From Saccoglossus kowalevskii (taxonomy: Eukaryota; Hemichordata; Enteropneusta; Harrimaniidae), in assembly GCF_000003605.2 (NCBI RefSeq), contig NW_003131854.1, positions 91,271 to 125,130 on the forward strand: 33,860 nt of DNA, read 5' to 3'. Below, one piece after another: positions 1-13,531 of this stretch. Each line of letters opens with the position of its first letter. Within the stretch, counting starts at the first letter, position 1. Made by a program: the position numbers and the translations under genes. The notes below the pieces were generated by a model. It was not told where the DNA came from, did no database searches, and saw nothing but the letters and a program-made list of their open reading frames with translations.

Positions 1-38
<38 letters not shown>
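1..38. repeat. (TA)n microsatellite at the window edge
   Basis: The first 38 bases are an uninterrupted TA dinucleotide run that is cut by the window edge. Shorter TA runs occur at about 9596-9613 and 13022-13040. Confidence 0.95.
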
Positions 39-39
<1 letters not shown>

Positions 40-1432
40 TTTATTTATATTTCTCCAAGTATTGCATTAAGGCAGGATAATGTAAATATGACATCAAAAC
101 CATTTCAGATTTGTGTGGTAATACTAAAATTTCCTTCAGTTTAATATCACGTTACTTTTTTGTAACACGTAATTTTTTTATTTATTTTTTATGAATAATG
201 GAACACATTTGAGGATGAAATTGCCTACCTCTGAGAAATGATACATTGCTGTCAATCATTCTGAGAGACTTTTGGATATGTGCCAGTGAAATATTGATGC
301 GTTTCGATTGACCCATATATATAATAACGTCAGTTGAGATAAATTGTATGTCATTTCTCCCTCACTGTTCAGAATGCAAAGTACATTTTGTAATGTCAGA
401 AATTGAATGTGTATGAATTAAGGGTTTATTTTGTTTTGTTTTTCCAGACTTTTGGTTAACCTTAGCTTTCCAGCATTGGCAGCATTTTTTTTTACTCGCT
501 TTGCGGTTTAGTGCGGCTGTGTCTGTGTTTGTACAATTTATTTCTGTTTTTCCACTGATATCTCTCAAGAACCAATTATCAGATTTACATGAAACATAGA
601 TACTTTGGGATAATACTCAGACCTGTTTAGTATTTGGTTGTAATCTGTGCATATTGATTACTTAATTTGCATATTAATTAGCCTATTGTAAGCATTTCAC
701 TTGTTTGGCATGTACTATTCAAAAGATTTCAATGAAACTTAGCACATAGAGGCTCTGGAATAATACTCAGATGTGATTAGTTTTGTTTTTGTCCGGAATA
801 TATAAATTTTGTGTTTCTTAATTACCACTATGATTTTATTGAATATTCATAATTGTTAAACCATAGCTATTTGGAACCACCCTGATCACTGCTTGCAGTT
901 AGATTTTTTGTTGCAGTATTTTCTCTATTAGAAGCACACGTGTTTGCTGTAAATATAAATGACAAGTCTATTGTCAAACCATTTTTTTACTTTACATGTG
1001 TGTTGAAGATGTGTTTCTAATATATAGTGAATACATTATTTCTTATTTGTACTTCATGCCCCCCAATATGCACACAAGAGTTCTTTCTGAGTTTTCCTTG
1101 ATTTTTGTGTGAAAATACAAAATAGTTATTAAAATATAGTTTGGTTTAAAGTGTTCCAATGTGAAGAAAAAATATACAAGCCACTAGGGAGGTTGGTGAT
1201 CCTTTCATGTTTTCATATTTTCAACCGTTGACATGGTAGGACCTGTCAATATGAACAAAATTGGTCACGCCAAACTAATCACAGAAGAGTTAAAAGGCCA
1301 TTACTGGTAAAAAGTTACCCCAACATAGAGGTCAAATTTATTGGTAATGAAAAAAGACATCAAAAAAACAAATAGTAACTTTGTGCCCACACTCAAGTAG
1401 AATGAATTATGTTCAAGGTGTTTAATCCTAAA
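39..1432. other. AT-rich non-coding stretch, no gene seen
   Basis: No open frame here has coding character. The part at about 580-860 contains two diverged copies of a motif set ('ggataatactcag' / 'ggaataatactcag', with 'tttgcatattaattagc' nearby). Related words recur at about 25370-25530 inside APAF1 intron 4, so this is probably an old dispersed repeat. The short frames present look like chance. Confidence 0.6.
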
Positions 1433-1662
1433 TTTGTAGGAGGAGATACATTTGGTGCGTAGCTATTAAAAAATCAGTTTTTTGGCTGTTGCCATGACAA
1501 CTAAAATATATTTGTAGGAGGAAATACATTTGGCGCGAAGCTATTCAAAAAATCAGTTTTTTGGCTGTTGCCATGGCAACTAAAATATATTTGTAGGAGG
1601 AGATATATTTGGTGCGAAGCTATTCAAAAATCAGTTTTTTGGCTGTTGTTATGGCAATGGTG
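1433..1662 (+). repeat. Tandem repeat, three copies of about 78 bp
   Basis: Three imperfect head-to-tail copies begin near 1433, 1511 and 1590. Each starts with 'tttgtaggaggagatacatt' or a close variant and ends in 'ggctgttgccatggcaacta' or a variant. The third copy diverges after 'ggctgttg'. The unit carries the palindromic word GCCATGGC. A short open frame across it (1568-1765) is a by-product of the repeat. Confidence 0.85.
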
Positions 1663-4600
1663 GGCCAAAATTTTTTACCAGATTTTACCTACTATAAACT
1701 GGAGTGAAGGTGTGACCTGCCTGCCAAGTTTGTGCAAAATCACCAAAATTTCCCAGGAGAATTAATCCTTGAAGACATTGGAAATCCTAGCGGAACGGAT
1801 CGCCAATAATTCTCACTCACATACACCTATACAGAGTTTGTTGACCCCAAATAGTGAGGGCAGTATTCAAAGTGCATGGTTTACCAGTATTTTACATTGT
1901 GTTGTTTTGTTATGCAGTTGTTTATTATTAATTTATATTTTTTGTGAATATCATTTAAATAAATTGCAGCCCACCCTCTTCCAAATCCTCTGTTCACACA
2001 GTTTGATATTCTGAAAATGAAAATTTATTTTAATGTTGATGGAAAAAATCATAATTATATGAGTTCAATCTTGAAAGTTTCTCAGTATGTATTGGTATTT
2101 CTCAGTATCAACATGCACATTATTTTAAACTGGTTTTTGACCTTTCATGACCATAATTTTAATAATTCCCTAGTTCCACCAATGAGATCAAGAGCAGCTG
2201 GTTATTGCCCTCCATAGCAACAATTAAATGCGGATAATGTTCTTATGCTTTATGCTTTTAAAAAGTGTGATAATCTTGGAATCTCATTATGACAACTTTA
2301 TCTACTGCCGACCTGACTGAATTCACAAAATAAAATGTTACTTTTAATTGTCAAGAGCAACTGACAGCTGTTGATACAAGCAGTACTTTATTAGAAATCT
2401 ACAGCGACATTGTGGTTAGTTTATTAACCCTTCGACACCATGATTTTACTAGCCAACATTTTGGTAATTTTTTTTTTGTAATTTGTATTCACACTATCAA
2501 TGTTAATTTGGGACAATATAGGCATAATTGTCTTATTACTACCGGTACATACCTTAAGTCAAATTCTTGAAAATTATGTGAATTTATATTATGAAGGATG
2601 ACAAGAGTTAACTTTTGCGTTCATAATGGTTAAGGTGATTGGACTCGTAATGAAATGAAGAATTTGAAAATGATGTATATAATTCATTTTAGTCATTTCT
2701 GAAGAACAAAGGAATTATTTCCCACCTTAGAAAATCAAAATATTGATGTCATCATTATGTGCATTTCCTGTAAACTTATCGACATCACTTTTAGTTTTTT
2801 GACAACAGGAAGTTTTTCACCATGGGAGTACCGCCATTTGATATTAATAAATTTATGTTATATATATTATTAATTATTGCCTTATTGCAAGGCATACTTT
2901 ATTCAAAACAATTTTTTTTAAAAAAAACACAAAAACAATTTTGTTGTGATACAATATTTAATTGTTATATTTCAAGTTAGCTGGGTTTATTTTGTTGTAC
3001 TGGATGTCAATTTCAAATCGTATTAAATTTATCGTTCTGAGGGGGTACTAGTAAGTGAATGAGGTATATTAGTCAGTATCAAATCGCTTTACTTCTTCGT
3101 TCAAGTATAACGACCAAACTTATGATTTGAACCTTAATGCACTGATTCACCATTTTCGTCTATTTTATTTGACTGTTATCAAATTTTCTCTTCCAGAATG
3201 CTGGCAATAACCATGGTGATGGTTGTTGTCGTATTTACTATTTGATGGAAATTACACCCAAATATGATAGTGATACAGACTGTTGACTGGCAGTTTTTTT
3301 TTTCAAGGGGACATGATACACTTATTAATATGGAAGCTCTGCTATGTTTTGATTGCATTCCTGTCAGATTTAAGATTAATGACATGACCTTAATTAGCAT
3401 ACAAGGACACAGTTTTTCACATATAATACAGTGTAATTAGTGAAACACACATTACTAAAATCATAAATTTCTCCCCCGTCGAGCATAATAAATCTGAGAG
3501 TACTTTAGTCAAAATATTAATAAAATCTCAACACATTTGTCTCTGGTGATGTGAGTTGTTTATTCTTGTGTAATTAATATTGCAGCTAAAGTGTTGCTTT
3601 CATTTCCCTCGTAATCTCCCGTATGTAGTTGTCTTCCTCCTTTCACGCTTTACTTTTATGTGTAATATACTAGTATTTAATATTGAGCGAGTGATAGTTG
3701 TTGAGTTATTTTGTTGTTGAGTTATCCCTTAGCTTTATAAGGTTGTCTAGCATTTGTCACGTGTATGGCTGCATTGAAGGGTCATCCTGGCGCAGTTGAT
3801 ACCTTTCATTTATATACATGTAATTGCATGCAATGTTCGTACATTGAGTGGTGTTTTATAAGATAACTGTGTTAAGACACACAAGTTGATAAACCAACAC
3901 TCCCCACCCCACCGCCCCCCCCCCCCTGGTATGATGTGCACAACATTAATGATGATCAACACTCAGAGCATATTTTTGTTAATTTAATTCCTCATATATC
4001 ACTTCTCTTTGATACTAATATAACACCACTATATAATGGTTTTTATTTTGATTTTCTGTCTCTTACTGGGGTGATGATTTCCAGCGTCAGGATGTGCATC
4101 ATTACTTCTTTATCTCAGTCCTCTCCATGTTCTTTGTGAACTTTGACCCCAATACTGACACCATGTCAAGTGTCACCCAATGTCTTAAAGTTATTTTGTC
4201 GTACAATACATGCCATACAGTACAACTGAAGTGTCATCAAGACTGATTTGTCAAAAATGCAGTATGGATAAATGTAGTCTTCATGATATGCAGTTTGAGA
4301 TCTGCTCATCAAGACATGATTCATTGATTCATCATAAACAAGATTCTCACTGTAAAATAATCTCATTTCAAAAATCATTGCGCATTTGAATAAATTATTG
4401 TACCACTCTATACACAAGCCTCACTGGCGCAAAAAAAATAATATCAAAAAATATGGATTGTTAAAATACTCCTTCGTAGATTGTCAACCAGTCTCATTCT
4501 CAACAGCTTTGAGAACCCGTATACCCTTGCTAAAGTGGCTTAGATTGTCAATTATTGAATTATTTTACCTCACTATCAAAAATGTTCACTGTTTTCAGAA

Positions 4601-5357
4601 ACAAACTGGTAAACATTGACATACGCAAGATATGTCAAGTGATGATTTCCTTTTCCTAAATGATCATTTTGCTCCATTCATCTATTCTGCATCAAACTTG
4701 TATTGGTTCATTGTCTCTTTATATATAATCTATATTATCTTCTTAAATATTTTCTGTATTTCATTCTTTTTTGTTTATATATATATATTGCATGGCAGCA
4801 CAGGTTTAATCAACCAGTATGTGTGTTCAGTGCCACAGTAAAGGCCACAAAGTTTGGACTTACGAGCTGTACTTGGCTGGTAGATTGCTGGGGTTGGGTG
4901 AGCTGTTTTCTATGCAAGTGAATGGCCTGTAATACATGTAGATCTACTACTGTGGAACTTGTCTAAAATCAAATCTTGTTGAAATCAAACCCTGTGTAAA
5001 ACCAGAAACATGTCTGAACTGAACCACTTTCGAGTTACTTTTAATAGAAGTAATCGTATAAAAAAACCTTCTAGAATAATTTTGTCAGTTAGTGTTTGGT
5101 TTGAACTGTGTTTGAATGTATTTTCTCTTCACCATTGCAACATCAATTTCGTTTTTTTAGAACTTTGATATTAAAAATTATCCAAAGCTACTTGTGTTTA
5201 AATAGCTGTCCCGTCATGTTCAAATCTTCTGTTTTTAAAAGAAAAAGGAAAAAAACACAGAAAACTGTAATGGTAGTCGTAATAATTTATCAACTTGTTT
5301 TTCTATACCTGAACGATGTCCTCCATAGTAACGAACTGTTCCATATTACTTCAACAG
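1663..5357. other. Repeat-rich non-coding DNA, no confirmed gene
   Basis: AT-rich sequence with no frame that resembles a known family on either strand. It holds a 12-base C run at 3915-3926. A spliced gene with small exons could be hidden here, because a possible terminal exon follows at 5358. Only acceptor-like sites with unremarkable translations were seen, for example near 4793. Confidence 0.5.
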
Positions 5358-5434
5358 GAGTACATCAAGTATGCGCACACAAAATGGTACAAGAGCTAAT
5401 AGAGAAGGAACTGAATGAGTATCCATATGGTTGA
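5358..5434 (+). CDS. Possible terminal coding exon of an unidentified gene
   Basis: A pyrimidine-containing acceptor (…ttcaacag) at 5350-5357 is followed by 24 codons and a TGA in the same frame. The translation is charged and helix-like (KMVQELIEKELNEYPYG at its end), quite unlike the Phe/Cys/Leu-rich translations of surrounding non-coding DNA. I do not recognise the protein. No matching upstream exon and no close AATAAA signal were found. The longer open frame from 5108 is mostly intron-like upstream of the acceptor. It may be a chance frame; confidence is low. Confidence 0.3.
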
Positions 5435-7019
5435 AATGCACATATGCTGTGAAGTAGACTCTATTGTCAGTATGGTTATGGAAACAAAGGAAATGACAAG
5501 ATGGCATGCAAAATATGGAATGGTACCAACATGATGGATCTGATCCCCGGCAATGATTGAGCGAAGAAAACATGGCATTTATAAATTTGTGGTCGGGGGA
5601 AATTTACAATCGACCGAAATGGCTAATGTATTGATGGAGACTTTTAAGCTAGCAAAATGTGTTGGATTGTCTTGGATGCATCACGTATGCTCTGTGTTCA
5701 TTGGATAAGGATGTTATCACTCATGCTTGTTTACATTGACAACATGAGGTTTTGAAATCATAGCAAATATAGTTGTAATATAAGGCAAAATCAAAGATAA
5801 AACACTCTCTAGTAACCTCATATTTGATGCATCCATTGTGCCCGTCCATCTGCTATCATGTGCTAAACTTTTATTATAAACCTGTCTCAACTTTTCAACT
5901 TTGCAATCATGTCTTTTATAAATTGAACAAAAAAAAACATAGAAGGATCACATAATTTCAACGCTGAAACTTGTTGATTGTTCAGCTGGACTGAAATAGA
6001 CATACAACAATACAAATAATGATAGTAATTATGAGCTAGACCCAGAATCAAAATAAGTCTGACACCATGCCTATTTATCATGAGTAAGTTAAATCAAGTA
6101 TGGCACTCTCTAGATGCAACTACTTAAACTCAGATCTCCTGCCAAGCATTTTTTTTAACACACCATCTGTGGATCTTTTCAAACATGTACTGTACTAAGA
6201 TGGCAAATTGCAAGCATCTGTATGAGTTGTAACTTCAATTTTGAAATGAAAGAAGGAGAGTTCAATAATTTAAACACTGTGTGGGTGTATACTGTGCTGA
6301 AGAAAACATACACGTTACTGTAAGCAGTGTACAGCAGTGAAGTCCGAGATTATAACTACATTTTGATAAAAACTCTGATCTTCACAGAGTGATTGCTGAT
6401 TGAAATAGTTACGCGAAGTAACGATCCACTTATAGTTCTGTGCTGTCAGTTCAGAAGATAATGACATACTTTTGGAGTCCTCATAGTCAACACATCAAGT
6501 CTGCCAAACTGTCTTTCATTGTGAATTACCATGCTATTGGTTATACATCATTGTGTAATGTAAAGAAATCAGTTATGCACCAACTATTCTTAGAACACTC
6601 AACTGCTTTTAAATGTATTTCAAGTTGGATTGAAATCCCATCCGTCTCTCACTTCTACTTATAGCGGTGACAATTCAATATTCTTCAATTCACCTTATCC
6701 TTCCATTTGATATGCGTACATGGACTTAACGGTATTCATCCACCGTAAATTGGTATGGCATAATATGATCCAGTGGTGGCTACATCTTTCATCTTCAGGG
6801 TTCAGTTTTGAAGAGTGAAGCTGCAACATTGTTACCAAAAGGTGAGTGGCGTACTTGTAGCCTATGTGAAACTGGTTTGCATATCATTTACAGGATGGGT
6901 GGTCAAATAACACTTTAAATTCATATGAATGATCTTTGTATCTCTATTTATGGTCAGCATTTTCTTCATGATTCTAGAGTGTGTGTGGACTGAAGCATAC
7001 TTGATTACCTTACTTTGAA
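5435..7019. other. Non-coding stretch, nothing recognised
   Basis: Short open frames only (for example 6440-6664 plus and 5887-6081 minus), with no recognisable motif. If the exon ending at 5434 is real, the first part would be its 3' UTR. Confidence 0.5.
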
Positions 7020-7890
7020 GCAGATATTATCACTTCATTAACCAGTGATGCCCCGAGTTTAGATAAGATGAATACATAAGTTATTCACTTTATTAACCAG
7101 TTATGCTCTAACTTTAAATTTAATACATACAGTAAAATTATTCACTATATTAACCTGTTATGCCCAGAGTCTAGATCAGACTAATACATACAATAAAACT
7201 ATTCACTTTATTAACCATTGATGTCCTAACTAGATCAGATAATTGCATACCGTAAACATGTTCACTTTATTGACCAGTGATGTCCTAAGTTTTGATCAGA
7301 CTAATACATAAGTGATTGCTATGCCCCTAGTTTAGATAAGATGAATACATAAGTTATTCACTTTATTAACCAGTTATGCTTTAACTTTAAATTTAATACA
7401 TACAGTAAAATATTCATTTTATTAACCAGTTATGCCCTAAGTCTAGATCAGACTATACATACAGTAAAATTTATAAACCAGTGATGCTCTGACTTTAAAT
7501 TTAATACATACAGTAAAATTATTCACTTTATTAACCATTGATGTCCTGACTAGATCAGATAATTGCATACAGTAAACATGTTCACTTTATTGACCAGTGA
7601 TGTCCTAAGTTTTGATCAGACTAATACATACAGTAAAATATTCCCTTTATTAACCAGTTGTGCCCTGAGTCTAGATCAGACTAATATATACAGTAAAATT
7701 TATTACCAGTTATGCTCTGACTTTAAATTTAATACATACAGTAAAACTATTCACTTTATTAACCAGTGATGCCCCGAGTCTAGATCAGACTAATACATAC
7801 AGTAAAATTATTCACTTTATTAACCAGTGATGCTCTGACGTTAAATTTAATACATACAGTAAAATTATGCACTTTATTAACCAGTGATGC
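7020..7890 (+). repeat. Minisatellite with alternating 57-61 bp units
   Basis: About 14 imperfect units share the core 'ttcactttattaaccagt' followed by 'gatg' and 'aatacatacagtaaaatta'. Two variants interleave. One has 'ctagatcagactaatacat' and a period near 61. The other has 'gactttaaatttaatacat' and a period near 57. For example, unit starts at 7768, 7829 and 7886 are spaced 61 and 57. The mix suggests a higher-order repeat. Open frames such as 7563-7769 are translations of the repeat and are not genes. Confidence 0.92.
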
Positions 7891-10800
7891 CCTGGCAGTG
7901 ATGTATTGGCTAATATTAAATCATTAAAAATTACTTATTTTGACCATAGAAAAATTTCAACAGCTTGGCCACTGTTCTAAATAAATCCACCTATGTAAAC
8001 CTTACTAGAAACGATTACAGAGAAGCTCCTGCACTTTCTGCAATTAAGTGATGCATCAGTAATTTGATAAATTAATATCATAAGCAGTTCACTGAAATTC
8101 TATACTTGGCTGATGTATATATGATGAAACTTGTCTGAAGCTCATAGAAGAGTCTCGCGAGAAACTTGCATAGCAATCAATTGACCAATAGAATGTATAA
8201 TGTGTTATTTTTATTCTGTATTGTACTATACTAGTCTCAGCCAGCCAAGCATACTAACAATGCCATTAAATCATCTGAATGTATGAAAGAGCATATTTTT
8301 TTTTTCACTTTATTATTTCCTAATATTTAATCCGTTTCAACTGCCACACTAGTTTAATGTACCGTATTGTCAAGTTCATCTAAATTGACGTGGCAGTTGA
8401 TAAGCTAAGAATGTATGAAATGGCCAGTCTAAGAACGCCCCCATTATATTAAAGTAATTTATATTCAAAGCTCTATTGATTTCATATGCTCTGCGATTCA
8501 AGTTGACAGGAATATTTCAAATTGTGAATAATGCGTTTCTTTCACAGTTCTTGACAATGGGAGAGTGTGTGTGTGGGGGGGGGGTACTATTGTGACTGCT
8601 AGTTGATGCTTACAAAACATATTTTCATTAAGAGCTTAAATTATAATTTGATTTCTTCTCAGAGTAATACTCAGAATGTCAGAAAGGTTGTAGGTGCCTC
8701 TTTTGATCAAAGTACATGCATATATATAAATATAGGTGATAGAGCCAGTTGGTGATCCGTGAAAGTCAACTATTAAGGCTTGGATTGCCTAGCAATGAAG
8801 CCCAAATATTCTTATGAAAGTGCTATGAACCCTATTATTATTTGCATGAGGTGGATTTGTATAGATTAAAGGCTGTGTGTGCATTTACCAGTGACGGTTG
8901 AGTGAGAAACTGTATGTATGTATGTTGTAAGGCAGCTTTCGTATTCTGTTGATATTGTGGAAAAATGCAGCAGTTTGACAGCAGTGCTTGGCATATAGTT
9001 GAAACTCCATTGTATATAGGATATAGATGTGTTGAAGTAGTCTTTTCTTGCACAAGTAATATACAGTGTAGCTCTCTTAAATTCACCCATTTACATTACA
9101 GAAGTGCTCAGCATGTGAGCACAATAAAAGGTAGTGTATTGAAAGGAAAGGTAACGTAAGGTGTGTTGAACCATGTGATTACACGGCAAATACAGTATTT
9201 TCTTCTTTATGTTATAGATCCACATCTGTGCTGAAACAAGAAGAGTGACTTTTCCAAACTTGCCCAAGAGTTATGTATAAAAAACATTGAAGAAGCAACT
9301 GCAATCCTGGGTCTAAGCTGATTTTTAAAACATTTTACAACTCTGTTTGTGTATAAAACAATTTGTTGTAATTGATGGCTTGTTAGGGGTGGGTGGGTTT
9401 GTGTGGGAGGGCTGGGGTGGGTGGGGTAACACTGACTTCAGGGTGTGACAGGAGTTTTATTTTTTTTCTCTCACAGGAGAGAAGCAGCAATAAGTTATCC
9501 TTTTTTTCTTGAAAATCATTGCATGGCTTTGCAATCAAGATTGTTATTGTCGTTAGAATCACAATGTCTTGTCGGCTGACGTGTTATGGCATATGATATA
9601 TATATATATATATTTTTATTACTACAGTGTCGTGTCCACTATACCCGTTCCATGGCATCTTAGGCTGAATTTTTATTTATTACTCATGACAACCATGCAC
9701 AGTAACTGGTAAACATTTTACAGTATACATCCCGTGTTATTTATTTATTTATTTATTAGTTGGACTTTGTTGTATTTATTATTGCTCTTTCAGACGTGGA
9801 TGATTTCTTTTCTTCAAATGTATGGTTTACAACTTTTGAAGCACATGTAGTATGATTTCATGATTGTTTTTGTACCATTGGACATAACTGCTTTTGAAGC
9901 ATCTTTTATCCCCATTTTTTCTTGATAATATGAACTACTTTTATACTTTTAAAAAAAAGCAGGATTTGATTGTGAGAAATGATGGCATCCTCCGATTAAA
10001 CACCAGTTTCATTCACAAAGGGAGAAACCACAGCATAGCAAAGACAGAGGTTATCAACAACAACAAGAACACAGTAATGACTTTATGAAACAAACCAGGG
10101 AAATTACTTTGAAAGAACATCATTATCATTCACACGATAGCCTCTAAGAATTTTACATTTACAACCGCTTGCGCCTGTTCTCCGCTACATGATAATTTGC
10201 ATACGGTGCAATAAATGTCCAGTTGCTGTTATAACTATCGTTCTCCTCCTCCTCTGTATCTGCTTCCTCCCAAGCCACCAACCATACTTAATTACTTCTT
10301 GTTTTCATGGAAGATTACTAATCAGACTGAATCGTGTCCTGAATCGTTAATGCAAAGTATATACTGCACTTTGTTTGTTTTCAATGACAGACATCAATAA
10401 GGCTACCTCAATTTGTATTTCATTTTTGAAATAAGTCTAGACAATTTTTGGTAATTTTTTAATCACGTGTTGCATGTGTGCCCCACCAGGTTGGCTAGAG
10501 GTAACAAAGCAAAGCAAAACAACTGAGCAGTTTACGTGTTTTTACGGGAATTAGAGCAGAGGATAATGGGTAACTGACTGTGCCCATTCAAGATGGCTGC
10601 TGTCTGTGCAATCCTTTGGTTCCCTTTACTGATAGATAACTAATACCATTGCTAATGGAATGTTTTTATTTTTTAACTTTGTCCTATTATGGAGAGTTCA
10701 ACATATACAGTTCTTTGCCAAACTGTTTTTTTTTTCTCCTCTAAATATCAGACATCATTTTAAGGGTACAACAAGTTAAAATAGGGGGAAACCAGGGAAT

Positions 10801-11048
10801 ATTTGCATAGATAGTGTAGCTCTTACAAAATGAATTTTGATTTTGGTACTATGAGAAAGTTTTATGCAAAGTTGGTGGCTTTTTTCTCACAGTTAGATGT
10901 ATAGTTAGAGTATAATGTATATTACTAATATATATGTAGATCTTGTAGAACCATACCTTCTAAAACTTATCTCTATAATATTTAGATAGGATTTTTCATA
11001 GAGTTAAAACAAATATAAGGCGTGTACAAATATTTATTGGCCTTACTA

Positions 11049-11084
<36 letters not shown>

Positions 11085-12300
11085 TTTCCTGTATTGTTTT
11101 TGAAAATGAATTGTAAGGTCGGAATTGCATTATTCCAACCCCCATGTACATAATACATACATGAACTTGTACATACATACAGTATAAATATTAAAAAATT
11201 TCAACTTCTTTACATACTCTTTACACTACTTTTTTCAACAAATTAACCCAACACTTGGTGTAACTACTTCTAGATAAAGTTTAGTCACAAACCTTTTTTT
11301 TTGTTTTCATTAAATTGAGCCATTGCTCGGAGTCTCAATTTCAGGTTGGTTTGATGGAGTTTTTTTGCAGCTCCAGTGGTGTTATAACAGGCATTTCATT
11401 TCTTGAGACTTTAAAATTCTAGAATGTATAGTGTATTGAGCGGTTTCAGTGCAAAATTGCTGGAAAAATTGAGACTAGTTTTGTTACTATGGTAATCCTT
11501 ACAAATAATATCAAATTTGGAAAATCATCAACCCTGTCGCCAAATTATAATTTTAAAATCTGTCTGTTTTGTAACTAAGGGCAGAACAGTTTTCTTTCAG
11601 TCTGTTAAGACTTTGATAATGCAATCGCCAATATTTATATATTTCATTCTTTTGAGAAAAAAAAAATTTAACATGTATTTATTTTTTAAACAAAAATTGT
11701 AACTGTGCAATATTCATGTGAAAAAAATCAGTATTATACACGCCTGATATGCAAATTTTGTTGGTCCTTGGGTTTTTTTTTTTGTGAACATTATTTTGGG
11801 TATGCGAATAAAGCAGTGCATGTGTTACCATAGTAACAAAGATGAGTACTTGTTTTTCTAGTTACTAAGCAGTGACACCTTACTATTGGCATCTTTATGC
11901 ATGTACCTCTAATCTTTTCAAGTTAAATGACTCTTTGCAGTGGTTTTCTTGTTACCTGACAACCGTTTCAAATTAACAATGGTGGCATTTGTTTTCAGTT
12001 TATATTGATTTCACATGGGGACATTGAGTGGAATTTCCCGTAGTCTTCCCCCAAGCTGATTACAGGATACTTCAAAATCTCTTGACCCTAATAAAATTTT
12101 ATAATGTTTTTTTTTTTAAAGAATACATACTTGTCTGTCGTTTATTTTGTTCTTGCACTAGTGCTGGAACATTGCACAGTGATGAATGGTAATATTTCTC
12201 ACTAAATACACTTCTGTGAGATTTATTGAAGTTGGGTATGATTGTGCTGGAACAGTCAATATAATTTGTTTTTGGCTTCCATGAAATTTGATCAACTGGA
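7891..12300. other. Non-coding stretch with simple repeats, no gene seen
   Basis: It contains a 10-base G run (8575-8584), an ATTT repeat (about 9737-9757), a TC run (11051-11081) and several short T or A tracts. Palindromic fragments such as 'caagatggctgctgtctg' near 10590 resemble the repeat family at 12.3 kb. No open frame on either strand has recognisable domains. No tRNA or rRNA was seen. Confidence 0.6.
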
Positions 12301-13010
12301 GGTGATTCGAACAGGATTAGTCTAGACATGTAAAAGATATGCCTCTGCAACATTAAGAAAATGGCTGCCAGCTATCCATTTTGAATTGAATCTTTAACGC
12401 AAAATGATGTGAAAGTCTGTGTACATACATTGTACTAAGTTTTAATAAAATTCACCTCTGGTTCTTTAATGTTGAATCGTTAGCACCAAAATGGCCGCTA
12501 TTTGGCCATCTTCAATAGAATGACAAAATTAATGCTTGTGCACAAGTATTCCAAGATATATTTGTGAAGTTTTCATGTGATTAGCCAAGACATGTCAGAG
12601 ATATGGCTCTGGAACAGCATTCAATCAAACAAAATGGCCACCAGTCAAACTTTTTGAACCAGATTGGCAAAATAAAGCGACATGCATCATGTTTAATGTG
12701 CATGACCAAAATCTAGTTCAGGATTGACACTGGCAGAAATGGCCATTTGGTCATCTTGTATTAGATAACAGGATTGCATTTTGTATATGTGAAGTTTGAA
12801 TGTAATCAGTCAAGGCATGTCGAGAAATTGTTCCAAATCCCATTTTAAAATAGCCATTTTGAATCCAATCTGCAACAAGGTCCAATGTTTGTACTAAGTT
12901 TTAATGCAAATTACCCACACATGACAGATCTGGTTTCAGAAATGCCCAAATGTTTATTTTTAGCACTAAAATGGCTGCCATTTGGACAACTTGAATTGGA
13001 TCACAAAAAC
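12300..13010 (+). repeat. Dispersed palindromic repeat cluster (AAAATGGC family)
   Basis: Diverged units contain 'aaaatggctgcca', 'aaaatggccgctatttggcc' and 'gtgaagtttgaatgtaatca', followed by 'gtcaaggcatgtc' and 'gagatatggctctgg'. The last block recurs near 12310, 12570 and 12800, so units are about 225-265 bp. The same family is present in the opposite orientation at about 28600-29060, in an APAF1 intron. Function unknown; it behaves like old transposable-element-derived sequence. Confidence 0.75.
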
Positions 13011-13525
13011 AAATTTATGTGCATATATATATATATATATTCTATACAGGTGGATAACGCACAATAACAAAATCTTGATTGCGCCCTCTATGGTCAGTTT
13101 GCCATTTCCTATAATATTGTGCAGGAACTGAGAGAAGTAATCAGAACATTTTAATTTCGTTAAAATAGTCACTTTTCTATAACAAATTGATTACATCAAT
13201 ATTTTGACCACAAAACTCTTAAAAAGTTGTGTTAGAAGATAATCACTGTCAATATTTGCAGAGTTGACTTGTTTTTGAGTTCGAAATGGCCACCAATTTT
13301 AAACAAATCGTACAATAAGGCTGCCGGTTGACCAAGTTTGGAAAAATAGTCTATGAACCTCAGAGAATCTAACAGAAGAAATAGAATGCATTAGCCTCTG
13401 GACTGTGTTCAGCTGGGTACTAAAGAGTCTTGTATCTCAGATTTTTGTTAGGTAACACAAGAACAAATTACCAAGATAATTATAAAAGATGCTATTACTA
13501 AATACTGGTTTGGATATTCATAAAT

Positions 13526-13531
13526 TTTATT
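13526..13531 (-). terminator. SPC24: Candidate polyadenylation signal for SPC24
   Basis: The minus strand reads AATAAA here, 258 bases beyond the SPC24 stop codon. This gives a plausible short 3' UTR. No transcript evidence is available. Confidence 0.45.

Noticed and set aside
1568-1765. 65-codon open frame over the 78-bp repeat
   Set aside because: It is a translation of tandem repeat units and resembles no protein.
4794-4896. Possible exon between a cag acceptor and a gtgagc donor
   Set aside because: The translation is Cys/Trp-rich without family resemblance and no neighbouring exon fits its phase. Probably chance.
5108-5357. Upstream part of a 108-codon open frame
   Set aside because: The translation is Phe/Cys/Leu-rich like non-coding DNA and lies before a good acceptor. 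Only the part after 5357 is kept as a candidate.
7020-7890. CRISPR-like array of regular repeats
   Set aside because: There are no unique spacers, unit lengths drift and the context is an animal genome with introns. It is a minisatellite.
9236-9321. Possible terminal exon with helix-like translation (FSKLAQELCIKNIEEATAIL)
   Set aside because: A stop lies immediately upstream in frame, and the only possible acceptors have no pyrimidine tract. No partner exon was found.
10996-11178. Minus open frame with an Arg/Glu run
   Set aside because: The run is a translation of the TC microsatellite at 11051-11081.
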